58,444 bases of DNA from Paraglomus occultum (taxonomy: Eukaryota; Glomeromycota; Glomeromycetes; Paraglomerales; Paraglomeraceae), in contig CAJVPJ010000044.1 of NCBI GenBank assembly GCA_910592205.1, forward strand, positions 1 to 58,444. The letters are read 5' to 3'. This document shows positions 1 through 9,261 of the stretch, in pieces (the first letter of the stretch is position 1; each line of letters begins with the position of its first letter). The translations under genes and the position numbers were made by a program. The notes under the pieces were generated by a model. That model worked only from the letters and a program-made list of their open reading frames with translations, did no database searches and had not been told where the DNA came from.

Positions 1-77
1 TCTCCAAAGCTACAAGGGATGCCTGGGTGTTATCCGGCGTCGCGGGTTGGCTGTGCTAACATGCTGTCGGAAAGGAG
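1..77 (+). repeat. Exact partial copy of the RGS gene
   Basis: Positions 1-77 are identical, in inverted orientation, to 7859-7935, an internal stretch of the RGS-domain gene in its Ser/Asn-rich C-terminal half. The copy is cut by the window edge on its left and loses similarity right after position 77. It is in the RGS reading frame, but a stop follows a few codons later, so it is a fragment here. The rest of a duplicated gene may lie to the left. Exact identity suggests a very recent duplication or an assembly-end artefact. Confidence 0.9.
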
Positions 78-539
78 AATATTAGAAATATTTGTTTGAA
101 CATAGGGGATTGAGAGGTGTATTCATTCACCAATGAGAGGAGTGTTTATGTAGAGGAGTGGGTTTAAGAACTACAGCTCAATGATCTGATCATATGTTTT
201 ACTAATTGATTGATGGTGGTCCATGACTTTTGAGAGGGCACTGTACAAGTAATATAAAAATTTTTATTAACACTCCTTTATTTGGAAATGTAAATGCAGC
301 TCAGTTCTCATAATAATAAAGAATCTGTTTGCAACACAATATTTCAAAGTTGATGACTGGCTGAAGACGTCATACATACAGTCATGTTACTGTAACCAAT
401 TTCTGAAGATCTTGGGGTAGTTGTGTAAAACTCTGCATCAGAGATCATTCAGAAGTCACAGGACTGTGGCATGACTAGTATATAATACCTTTAAGGATAC
501 TGATCAGCACTGCTTTCCCAAAAAAATTTCAATAAACAT
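78..539. other. Intergenic, no gene seen
   Basis: No convincing coding segment, RNA gene or repeat was recognised between the RGS fragment and the coiled-coil start of the Crinkler-type relic. Confidence 0.5.
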
Positions 540-2630
540 GAGCACAGCATATGATGCCAACTATGCAAAGAAGGAGTATGAAGAGGCAAAGGGGAAGCTG
601 GAGATGTTCGAGAATGACAATGATGGTGGGAAGTGGCTAAAGGCATTATAATTAAGGAGAAAGGTGTGCGCAGGCAGGCTCAGTGACAGCAAAAGAGATG
701 AGAGGGAGAGACTGGAGCAGGAAGAAAAAATGTTGAAGGCGAATGTGGAATACTGGAAAAAAGAAATGAAGAGGCTGTTCAACCTCTCAGCCAGGTAATG
801 ACTTTGTGACTTAGGCATTGGGGACATTGAGTAGTGTGTATGTAGTAATATGGTATTGTGAGTTTGTTGGGAGAATGATACTAAGTCAGTGTTTACACAG
901 TTCTATGGAGAAGGTGGCATTGGGAACATAGAGTAGTGTGTATGTGGGGTAGAGTAGACATAGTAACATGGCTTTCTTATTATATAGTATGAGAACATGA
1001 ATTTGTCAGTGAATGGTATTGGAGTAGACTTTGCATTGCTTCATGATGCTAATTTACACCTCCATTGACATGTAATCCGTGTTATCTCAAGGCACAAAGC
1101 ACACACTGCAGGTCTTATTGTTATTTCAGACAGTTGCCTAAATGAGATTTTGCAGAACTGGTATACGAATAACATCAACATATTGCACAGCCCTCCCTCC
1201 TCAGGCAAGACAACACTTGCTAAAGTGCTTGAACGACATCTCACAAGCAAAGGTCACACAGTTAAATACATCACGCTTGCTCATTGGAAAAGAACTGAAT
1301 TTCCTGATCTCCTACATAATAATGATGCCTTTGATGCATTTTGGAAAAATGAAATTCAGTGCACATGGTCTGAATGCACCAAAAGCAAGGATCCAATATT
1401 TATCCTCATTGACGAAGCTCAGGTACTCTATAATGGCAATGGGTCTTTGGATTTCTGGACTCAAATAAAATATTTTACTGACCATCCAAAAAATGGCTTA
1501 CATGTACTCCTACTGAGTATGTATGAGAGTCAAAACGCAGGAAGCGCTATCCTTAATGACAGTTATACCCCAATTGACTTCATTAATCCAATGGGATTAG
1601 ATGAATTGCACCTAAATGAAAATGAGTTTAAGGATCTAACAAGCAAATTCATTGAATATATTGATAAAGAAGAAGACACTTTCATTATGCCTGATGATAT
1701 GCTCAAGTCTGTCTACAGTTCAACTCGCAGACACCCCCACCTAGTAAGACAGACTTTGGAATACCTACAATGGCAGTATTGATGTGGTCTCAGAGATGAT
1801 GACTTCTGACTCTCTATGGTTTCATTTGATTATTTTCTTGAGATACAGAGAATGAGAGTGTTTGATTGGATGACAAATTGGAAGCCAACTGAAGTTGTAG
1901 TTGATACCATTTTTCTGAAAATGGCATATGATATGGTTGATGATGATTCAACATTTGTTGTAGATACAAAGACTGCTGAGATGCAGGAAGCTCTTAGAAG
2001 GCTCATGCATTCTGGCTTAGTAACTTATTCAGGCAGAAGCTGGTTACAGTTTGCAGCCCCAGTTGTCCAAATCATCATGGGCCAGCACCTTTATGCCCCA
2101 TCATTAACTTTGGAGTCAGATGTAAGCTTTGAAGCTTTTCTACAAACCAGCATCAAACATATGCGACCCTCAGAATTGCACAAATCTCTTAGCTATGGAA
2201 TAGACAGTCAGCTACTTGAGAGAGCTTGGCAGAAAGCGTGGTTGATGGCTGCAAGCACAGCCATTCCAAGTGGTCACACAATCAGTCCTGATGTTGGCAG
2301 AATATTTGGTTCATCTGGATTTCTTGATTTCTATATCAATGGGGGACTCAAATGGGAAGTTGAGTTAATGCAAGAGGGTCGAAGGATGGGTGATCATGTT
2401 GACTGCTTTAGGTCAACTGGTAGGTACGGACAATTCCTTTTTCAAGGTGGGCTATTATCGACTTCCGCCATAATTCCTTGAGGCCAAATTCCAAGAAGTT
2501 GGATCCGAATGTTTGGTATGCTTTATATGCGGATGACTATAGTACTATGACTATCATTCGACATGGCAAGGACGAGATGTTACTTACCTTACGCGGTGAT
2601 GATCCCCAGCTGTTTCCTAAAAATCGATAA
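540..2630 (+). pseudogene. Crinkler-type NTPase plus nuclease effector relic, broken
   Basis: This is a relic of a CRN-like gene (Crinkler-type P-loop NTPase joined to a restriction-endonuclease-fold domain), a family abundant in AM fungi and oomycetes. From 540 an ATG opens a charged, coiled-coil-like segment rich in Lys/Glu, stopped by an in-frame TAA near 649. At 1150-1782 lies an NTPase module with a Walker-A-like PPSSGKTT and a Walker-B-like FILIDEAQ. At 1816-2481 in the same frame is a second module ending with an Asp/Glu-x-Glu pattern (FLDFY, WEVEL), as expected for a PD-(D/E)xK-type nuclease. Breaks: in-frame TGA codons at 1780 and 1804, and a one-base frameshift near 2445-2450, after which the C-terminal frame runs to a TAA near 2628. 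The segment at 1150 begins at a likely splice acceptor (ttgcag), not at an ATG. Few lesions imply recent inactivation. The effector role is inferred from family only. Confidence 0.7.
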
Positions 2631-3060
2631 ACAAACAAAATGCATCGCCATGCCAAATCGACGTTCTCACTCATTCGCCTTAGCTTTTTTCATGTACATA
2701 TCTTCTGCAACATTCTTGCATTTCAATACCACTGCATTATAACATAATAAGAAACTTATCAAAATAATTGCTTGATCGAATTTTTTAATACAAGAGTTAC
2801 CAATTTTCTTCTCGCTTTGTAAAAAGACCTTGCCACTAATGGTAAGAATGATAAACGAAAGAAATCAATAAAATAAACAAACTGCTGAAGCATAAAACAT
2901 ATATATAGGATTACCCGTATATGAAAAATTATAATTATAATGGTTTGACTGATACGAAAAAGCAATACGTTTCTTAGAGGTAAGTTGCAATTGTGGTTGC
3001 TCAAAAAAGATTCCGAGAGAAAATTTTGCCGAATTACGTGAATCTCTCTAGGTCTGAACA
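2631..3060. other. Intergenic, no gene seen
   Basis: AT-rich spacer between the Crinkler-type relic and the transposase-like relic. Short open frames here have no recognisable domain and are judged chance. Confidence 0.4.
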
Positions 3061-3660
3061 AGACATATTTTTAATGGCCCAACTGATAGCGATGAATGGT
3101 GGAGAAATAACGGCCAGCCGACGTCTGAAAAAGAAAACGTGTACTAATAAGCGAACCTTTTATTATTGAGATCGCAATACTTTGCTTTGTCAAAAAACGT
3201 ATCTCAGTATCACTTCGAAAACGTCAGAAATCATCTAGCAACGAATGGTATAATACCGCACATTCACAGTAACATTAAACGATACCGTGATGCTATATCT
3301 GTGAAAAATTTTCTCGAAAATTATGCTGAAATTCATGGGCTACCAAGTCCCGGTAGAAATGTCAATCGCATTACTCAATCACTTATACTTTTACCAGCGC
3401 GAAAACCAGCGCGAAACGAGTTATAAATCGGTCTATCGTGATTTTATTGCAGGTCTCGAAAACGATAGCACATTGAAATTGTTTAAAATACGATGCATTT
3501 CGCAAGTTATGGCATCAATTAACGCCTTATATTCAAATCATGAGTCCAAGAACTGATGTGCCAACATTTTCGGAATGGCTTACAGTATAATGCTCACAAG
3601 GAAGAAGAAACAAAAGATTTACTAAAAAAATTAAAGAACATTTAGTTAAGGCTAAATTAG
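3061..3660 (+). pseudogene. N-terminal relic of a transposase-like repeat gene (copy A)
   Basis: Broken coding sequence spread over all three forward frames. Recognisable blocks are a segment with ENYAEIHGLPSPGRN, then a segment with YKSVYRDFIAGLENDS, then a region resembling the family's SPRTD...TCxHFRNGLQYN and LERNY blocks. I recall this block order from a large family of uncharacterised, repeat-encoded, DDE-transposase-like proteins in Glomeromycotina and animals. At least three frameshifts and several stops make it non-functional. Its C-terminal half is missing here, but that half of the same family occurs at 54960-55926 and 11630-11910 on the other strand. Confidence 0.6.
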
Positions 3661-4146
3661 AGAGAAACTACAGTCGATTGCCGATAATTTGATCTGTCGA
3701 ATTAACGTAAAGGTCAATATACAATCAAATGTACTTGATGGTAACACAATTTTATTATTAACATAAGAAACTTGTAATAGATGGTTGCTTAAGCAAAGAT
3801 AAACGATGCAATTCAATTTGATTGATAAGACTGTCAAATCCTCTGTTTTAAATTCGACGTTTTCTTGTTGTTCGAGAAATATCAGTGACCTTTTAAGTGC
3901 ATCTTCACCTTCGTTAAGGGAAAATTTTTCGATGCTTGCATGTATTTTCATTTTCCGTATTGGAGTCGTTCTCTGCGAACTTACAACCAAAAACTTCTTG
4001 TATAATCTCATTGTCGTCAAGTGCTGCGCGTTCGCATTTTCCGCATTGTCAACGGCAATAAATTCTGTGGTTTTAAACAGCATGGGTAACATTAATACGA
4101 ACAAAAATAGGAAAATATTGTAAATAATTAACATTACCATTAGCAC
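3652..4146 (-). CDS. Unrecognised 164-aa open frame with hydrophobic N-terminus
   Basis: This ATG-to-stop frame of 164 codons sits in repeat-rich DNA. The first 23 residues are strongly hydrophobic (MLMVMLIIYN, FLFLFVLMLP), like a signal peptide or a single membrane anchor. The rest is charged (KKFLVVSSQRTTPIRKMK, LNEGEDALKRS) with no family I recognise. No introns are needed. It may be a lineage-specific secreted or membrane protein, a repeat-derived fragment or chance. Nothing nearby supports expression. Confidence 0.22.
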   Translation of the reverse strand: MLMVMLIIYNIFLFLFVLMLPMLFKTTEFIAVDNAENANAQHLTTMRLYKKFLVVSSQRTTPIRKMKIHASIEKFSLNEGEDALKRSLIFLEQQENVEFKTEDLTVLSIKLNCIVYLCLSNHLLQVSYVNNKIVLPSSTFDCILTFTLIRQIKLSAIDCSFSLI

Positions 4147-4300
4147 TCAACGTAACATAAGACTTTTTTTTCGATCGAGGCATTTTTGGATGGAAACAAA
4201 CATATGATGGAATAAAGAATCAGAATTTTATTATAAATTAGTGCCGGTCGGATAATTGAAATTTTTTATCACAAAATTAATACAGCCCAAAACCACCTGT

Positions 4301-4438
4301 CTTTAAATCTTTCAGCTCAACGTAGAGGCGTCTTTTTGGAAAGTCTGCCAGTAATTATGTTTATCGCAACATGCTTTACAAAGTTACTGGCTGGTTTGTC
4401 ATAAAAACGCCTCTGCGTTGGGTTGAAAGGTTTTAAAG
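4301..4438. repeat. Imperfect inverted repeat, MITE-like hairpin
   Basis: Arms 4301-4354 and 4384-4438 are imperfect reverse complements of each other, with a loop of about 30 nt. Matching cores include agaggcgt in the left arm against acgcctct in the right arm, the outer ctttaaa against ttttaaag, and gccagtaa against ttactggc at the inner ends. Such long arms with no coding content fit a foldback MITE. No target-site duplication was established. Confidence 0.75.
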
Positions 4439-5094
4439 TTGGAGTACGTTTTATAATAATATATTAGGCTTCTCCGAAAAATTGAAACACATCTAGTGGA
4501 TGCGATCATTTCCAATTGGTGATTTGTGTAGCCTGTGAAAAGTGATTTTGACGATTAAATTTCTAAATCGAGGCGATATTAATATTTCAAGTGAAACAGA
4601 AACTATCAAAAAATTCGTTAACATTATCTGGTAATCGACGATGTGATTTATACTTCTTTACCGTCAATTCCTATAATCGTGCATTATTCCGACAAAATAA
4701 TCCGATAATTTCATAAGCATCCGAAAATATTACCAAATCATCACATGATATTAAATTAATGAATTTTATTAGACAGTTTTTTCGTTACACTGCATCTCCG
4801 AAATTGGAAAAGTCACGTGAAAATGCTATAGGTTTGTGATCGCGAACGCGTAGTAGCAGAACTTGTATTCTGGCTGTCTCGTACCAAAGCTTAACTTGTC
4901 AAGGCTCTTCGACCAACCCACAAAAAATTGGACATACGATGCCATCGCGGCAAATTATTGTATCGACGATAATGTTGGTCGCGCTCTGAAAGTATTAAAA
5001 CAGGACCTTCAGCAACGTGCAGAGAGAGGAGATTGCGACGTCCGGCTGGCAAGTATGTAAAGCATTGCATAAGTTCAGATGTCTTTTGGGTATC

Positions 5095-5225
5095 GTAGCA
5101 TCTAGCTGGGTTACTGCGTGTCACCCAGTGATGGTCGCGTTCCGATGCTTCTTTGGCAGCTAGCTGGGTTACTGCGTGTCGCCTAGTGATGTCGCGTTCC
5201 GCTGCCGAAGGTGCCCAAAGGATCT
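5095..5225. repeat. Two tandem 40-45 bp repeats, each with an internal hairpin
   Basis: A unit starting agctgggttactgcgtgtc occurs at about 5104 and again at about 5160, and both continue into gtcgcgttccg. Within the first unit, ctgggt pairs with acccag. In the second, the partner has changed to gcctag, which still pairs with G-T wobbles. The flanks cttttgggta and tgcccaaagg form a weaker outer inverted repeat. The structure looks like a small foldback element. No coding function is seen. Confidence 0.6.
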
Positions 5226-5644
5226 ACGCGAATATTATCTGATATTCTGACTATGTATTATATGGGCGTTTCTTTTTCTCTTGAACAAGCAACTAGTCAA
5301 AGCTGTGAAAAACCACTCAAATATTAGCAAATCAGGGTGAGTATTTGAATTCCTGCTCAGTAATCCCTCAAACAAACACTTTTAGTTACGATTTATAGCA
5401 CAATGCAATCATTGCTACTCACGGATGGAGCAGAATCAATGTCGAAGGTTCGCGCAATAATTCTTAGTGATATTGATTCTCAAGCGCAAAGCTGTCAACA
5501 TTGATGATAGTTATTCGTAAGTGTTGTTGCCACTATTGCTGTCTTGAAGGATTTCGCTGGACACATTGGTTCATTCTTGTGCATTGAATAGCTTGCTTGT
5601 CAGTATGTCATTCCTAAGTATGTCTTGTTCGTTGATTAATGATT

Positions 5645-6480
5645 TACTTTTTTTCAGATAGCTTTTGCCTTTCCAACAAAAAGAGATCCTCTACACCTTT
5701 ACCAATTTTACAGCCATAATCACCTACACCATCCAAAATGACCAACATTTTTTCTGATGAAGATGATGAATCTGACATATTTTTTTCTGATACTACATTT
5801 GCGTTTGACTGCCCCATAATAACAATAATCAATGACTAAATTTGGGACCATCACCTCGAAAAGAGTCCAGATGGTTCATAAGTGGCATGGATGTCTCGGA
5901 AAAATGGCATTCGTTTAAGGAACCGCATCAGCTATCAAGTACTCAATTACACGATCAAAGAAAGTTATCAACATCGATAATCATATTACAAGTGCAAGAA
6001 GCTAGAAGAATTATCGGAACATGAGGAACAGTTACCCGAAGGTCTTTTGTTTCTTGCATTTGATAATGAACAACGTGGGACAAAAGACCTATCTTGATCG
6101 TGGATTTAATACAATGGTTTACCATATTGTTACTATTACCAGTTTCAATATGGCATAACAAAATTCAACACACCGATTCACCTGGGCTTATTTTCTTGAT
6201 AAGTTACAATACGAAGAACTTTATGATGTCAGCTCTGAAATGCAGGATGCCATCGACAAAGAATTATATACATATGTTTCTGAGATTCTTACTTTGTTAT
6301 CTAATGAAAAATTATCCGCAGCCAATACCATCGAGTCTATTATAGCAGATGCAGCAACAATATTAATTAACAGCATGAAAAACTGTAATCGACAGAACAT
6401 CGAGAATGGATAACAGATATGTCCCACCTGCAGAATGCGACTGCCGACGTTGACTGAAATGCAGCGACAGGTCAGGAACG
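5645..6480 (+). pseudogene. Relic of a second repeat-associated gene family
   Basis: Forward-frame fragments include an acidic stretch (FSDEDDESD) near 5750, then after frameshifts a longer segment at about 6010-6480. That segment contains EEQLPEGLLFLAFDNEQRGQ, YLDRGFNT and, near the end, a cysteine knuckle CPTCRMRLPTL that stops at a gt donor near 6480. I recall this arrangement from multicopy AM-fungal proteins, but no function is known to me. Stops and frame changes show decay. It lies downstream of copy A of the transposase-like family, and the two may be parts of one composite element. Confidence 0.45.
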
Positions 6481-6839
6481 ATGTAAGCCGTCATACTAAA
6501 TCGCCTAATATTAATTACTTCAAAAACAATCATTATACTGTGTATATATAATTACCTACACATGTTTAATAATATTACGACAATTGTAATTAATGAATTT
6601 TGTTGCACTTTCAGCCTGTCCTTTGTTCGATGTAGTGGTGTACTTCCCAAAGATTTTAAATTACGAATTCAAGATCGGTACGCAAAGAAACACGCGAGCG
6701 TTTGTGTCTAACCCAAAACTCTATAATTCATTGTTCGATATTTTGTGGAAAGCGCCAGTTGTACAATCGCCATGAATAAAGTTCCACACGATCTACAATG
6801 TTTGAGAAGTACTGCATTAAAAACTTTCGCATAAACGGT

Positions 6840-7260
6840 TATTCGATTAAAATATGTCCGGCATATCGCGTGTTCAGTTGGAGTCGTGCGATTGCAGCTG
6901 TTTGCGTTTTGAGAGTCCGACATTCAACTTCAAGGACGAAAATAAGCTTCATATCCACGCTTCTTTGGCCTTCCCCTTTGTCTAACGCTACCATTATTGT
7001 CGTATTAGTCCCATCCGATGCAGTCAGTTTACCCAGTCACTTGAAGCCGGAGTTGAAGCCTGGGGCATTAATTTCACCCGTGCGGATGAAACTCTCATTG
7101 GCAGATGGTCTCAACTTTGGCATAAAAATCTGCAACAGTAATAGACCAAACATCTTTGAAGCTGAAACTTTGATGATATAGACTGCGCACTTTTCGATCT
7201 CTCATCCTGCCCCGATTCGATCTCCAAACAAGGTTATATCACAGAGTATCGCTTATTACA
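6840..7260 (+). pseudogene. Unidentified decayed coding fragment
   Basis: From the ATG near 6855, one forward frame reads as a compact, cysteine-containing segment (SRVQLESCDCSC, FESPTFNFKDENKLHIHASL). After an in-frame stop it continues with FTQSLEAGVEAWGINF and LIGRWSQLWHKNL, then breaks again, with CALFDLSSCPD further on. The composition and length of the readable blocks are unlike random AT-rich frames. At least three stops interrupt it. I do not recognise the family. It may belong to the same decayed repeat block as the upstream relics. Confidence 0.35.
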
Positions 7261-7557
7261 CATATTAATATGTCGAATTTATTAAATTATCTTTCATTAT
7301 ACAAAGCTAGAAAAAAGTCGAGACGCAAAAAGAAATATGCAAAGGTATTTTACAAGAACGTAATCAAACGTGTGATGGCTGAAAATTCACAGTTGCGATA
7401 AAGGGGAATTTAAATAAGAATAATAGTATACAAGAAAAAAGTGTAATTAATAAATGGTGTGAGTAAAGAATGTTATCCGATTGTAAATATCTGAGTTCGT
7501 GACCAAAATAATTCTATTGCCACTTAAAACAAATGTAATTTTAATTCTAGAAACACT
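7261..7557. other. 3' flank of RGS gene
   Basis: AT-rich sequence downstream of the RGS stop codon. It presumably holds the 3' UTR and polyadenylation region of that minus-strand gene. No gene was seen. Confidence 0.4.
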
Positions 7558-9261
7558 CTATGAGGGAGTAGGTGGGAGTGACTTGTCCATAAAAGAGCTA
7601 TCTATACTTCCTCCATGAATCCAGGACGGCTTAATTACATTCAGATGGAGATTAGGAGCAGACATATTGCGTCTTAGGTTGATGCTCAATTCTGTTATCG
7701 CAGGATGCACGTTATTCATACGTTTTGGGTATACAACGTTAGATGAATTATGTCCGTTTCCATTATAATAACCGCCACGGTGTTGATTATCATTGTCCGT
7801 TGCTTCAATCCCATACCCGTCGCACTCCCTTTCAAACTCACTATTAATACTATTATCACTCCTTTCCGACAGCATGTTAGCACAGCCAACCCGCGACGCC
7901 GGATAACACCCAGGCATCCCTTGTAGCTTTGGAGAATTATTTGCTGACGAGTTTCTTGAAGTGTTTGTACTACTAACTGTCGCTGCAATTGTGCTTGTCT
8001 GTGATGATATGGATGATACAGAATCTCTTCGTGGCGCCAGCATCCTTCGTGTAAGATTCGAAAACGAAGCCATTGATATTCTGTTCTGGGATGTGGAAGT
8101 CGTGTTGTTATTGTTGTTATTGTTGTTATTGTTGTGATTATTACTATTAGTATTACTGTTATAAAACCCGCTTTGTTGATGGGATTGTACCAAAGATGAA
8201 GACACAGATGAAGATGATGATTGCGACGACGGTGATGGGGGTGATGGTGGAAGTTGTCGTTTCTCAGGAATACCTCTCCCGTTCGCGAGCAAGTTCACTG
8301 TGCGTATCCCCAAGTCTGATTGAGATACGATTGATGCAATATTTGAAAAGCTTGCCCGCAGTGAACTATTCGATGCAGTCTTTCGTGGTGAGGAGGACGG
8401 ATGGAATGAGGATGAAGTGATGAAAGATGGAGGACGGAGAAAAGAAGAGGCTGAAAATGAGGATGAGTGAGACTTTTTTCTTGATGACGAGTTGTCCCCA
8501 CACGTTGAACTACGGGTGAATTTTGGAAGAGAATCTTGGACCATCAATTCGAAGCAATGCTGTTGTAGTTTGTCAAACAAATCTACCGTGTAGTTTCCTT
8601 CTTCGACATTTCTTCGACATTGATTACTCAACTCTCTGGGAACGTTTAACGGTTTGCTTGCTTTTTCATCATTCAAATATAGATTCCATATGCAGCTAGC
8701 CATGCTAATAGCTTCTCTCCTCATGTCTTTCTCCCTCCTTGCTCTTTCTTCTCCTTTTAGCATTGATCTTTCTACTTCTTCGAATATTTCTCTATATTCC
8801 ATAACTTGGACATAAAAGTCTAAATTTTCTTCGCAGTACTGCGACACCAGATAAGCTCGAAATTTTGCTCGTGCTTCTTCATTGTGTATGATTTGTATCA
8901 TGCGTAATCGAGAGGATTCGGGGGAAGCGACGGTATCTCTTTTAGATGATGAGCTGTAACGGACAGAGGAATGACGACGTTTTCCGGATGAACCAAGGAT
9001 GGCATCATCAGGTAATTGAAGGTGTCCAGAGCCGGTGGTTTGAGGGGTTGCGACGAGTTGCCATTCAAAAGCTGGGAGAGTGGTATTTGTTCCAGCATTA
9101 CCACTTTTGACCTGCAACTGAATAGCATGACAACGAAAGTACAATTCGGAGAGACGAGAATAAGATATTAGGTATGAGCGGGCGAAGCGAAGAGATAATG
9201 ATAATTGATGTGATGATTTTATACAACGTATTTGGCAGTAGTATCTATTGTCAATGATCAT
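7558..9261 (-). CDS. RGS-domain protein (regulator of G-protein signalling)
   Basis: RGS proteins speed GTP hydrolysis by heterotrimeric G-alpha subunits at the membrane. The open frame is 567 codons. An RGS box lies at about residues 115-260, with FRAYLVSQYCEENLDFYVQV (the helix region around the conserved Asn), ASCIWNLYLND and VDLFDKLQQHCFELMVQDSL. The C-terminal half is low complexity: Ser-rich, with a run of ten or more Asn from gtt/att-type codon repeats at 8104-8165, ending near SLPPTPS. The true start is uncertain. Sequence above about 9112 reads poorly, and ttgcag at that point is a possible splice acceptor, so the first ~50 residues may be intronic or 5' UTR. A 77-bp piece of this gene recurs exactly at the window's left edge. 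Confidence 0.85.
   Translation of the reverse strand: MIIDNRYYCQIRCIKSSHQLSLSLRFARSYLISYSRLSELYFRCHAIQLQVKSGNAGTNTTLPAFEWQLVATPQTTGSGHLQLPDDAILGSSGKRRHSSVRYSSSSKRDTVASPESSRLRMIQIIHNEEARAKFRAYLVSQYCEENLDFYVQVMEYREIFEEVERSMLKGEERARREKDMRREAISMASCIWNLYLNDEKASKPLNVPRELSNQCRRNVEEGNYTVDLFDKLQQHCFELMVQDSLPKFTRSSTCGDNSSSRKKSHSSSFSASSFLRPPSFITSSSFHPSSSPRKTASNSSLRASFSNIASIVSQSDLGIRTVNLLANGRGIPEKRQLPPSPPSPSSQSSSSSVSSSLVQSHQQSGFYNSNTNSNNHNNNNNNNNNNTTSTSQNRISMASFSNLTRRMLAPRRDSVSSISSQTSTIAATVSSTNTSRNSSANNSPKLQGMPGCYPASRVGCANMLSERSDNSINSEFERECDGYGIEATDNDNQHRGGYYNGNGHNSSNVVYPKRMNNVHPAITELSINLRRNMSAPNLHLNVIKPSWIHGGSIDSSFMDKSLPPTPS
8101..8165. repeat. Trinucleotide repeat encoding poly-Asn
   Basis: A run of gttgttatt-type units in the RGS gene gives the Asn tract on the minus strand. 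It is in frame and likely length-variable between strains. Confidence 0.85.

Noticed and set aside
561-827. 88-aa Ser/Phe-rich minus-strand frame
   Set aside because: Antisense of the Lys/Glu-rich coiled-coil header of the Crinkler-type relic. A Ser/Phe/Leu bias is expected for such a shadow.
1780-1806. Reading the two TGA codons in the Crinkler-type gene as recoded
   Set aside because: Intact genes in the window end at TGA or TAA and use TGG for tryptophan, so TGA recoding is not supported.
9113-9261. N-terminal extension of the RGS protein up to the ATG at 9261 as certain coding sequence
   Set aside because: The stretch has poor coding character and a possible acceptor (ttgcag) precedes the good region, so the start is left open in the RGS entry.
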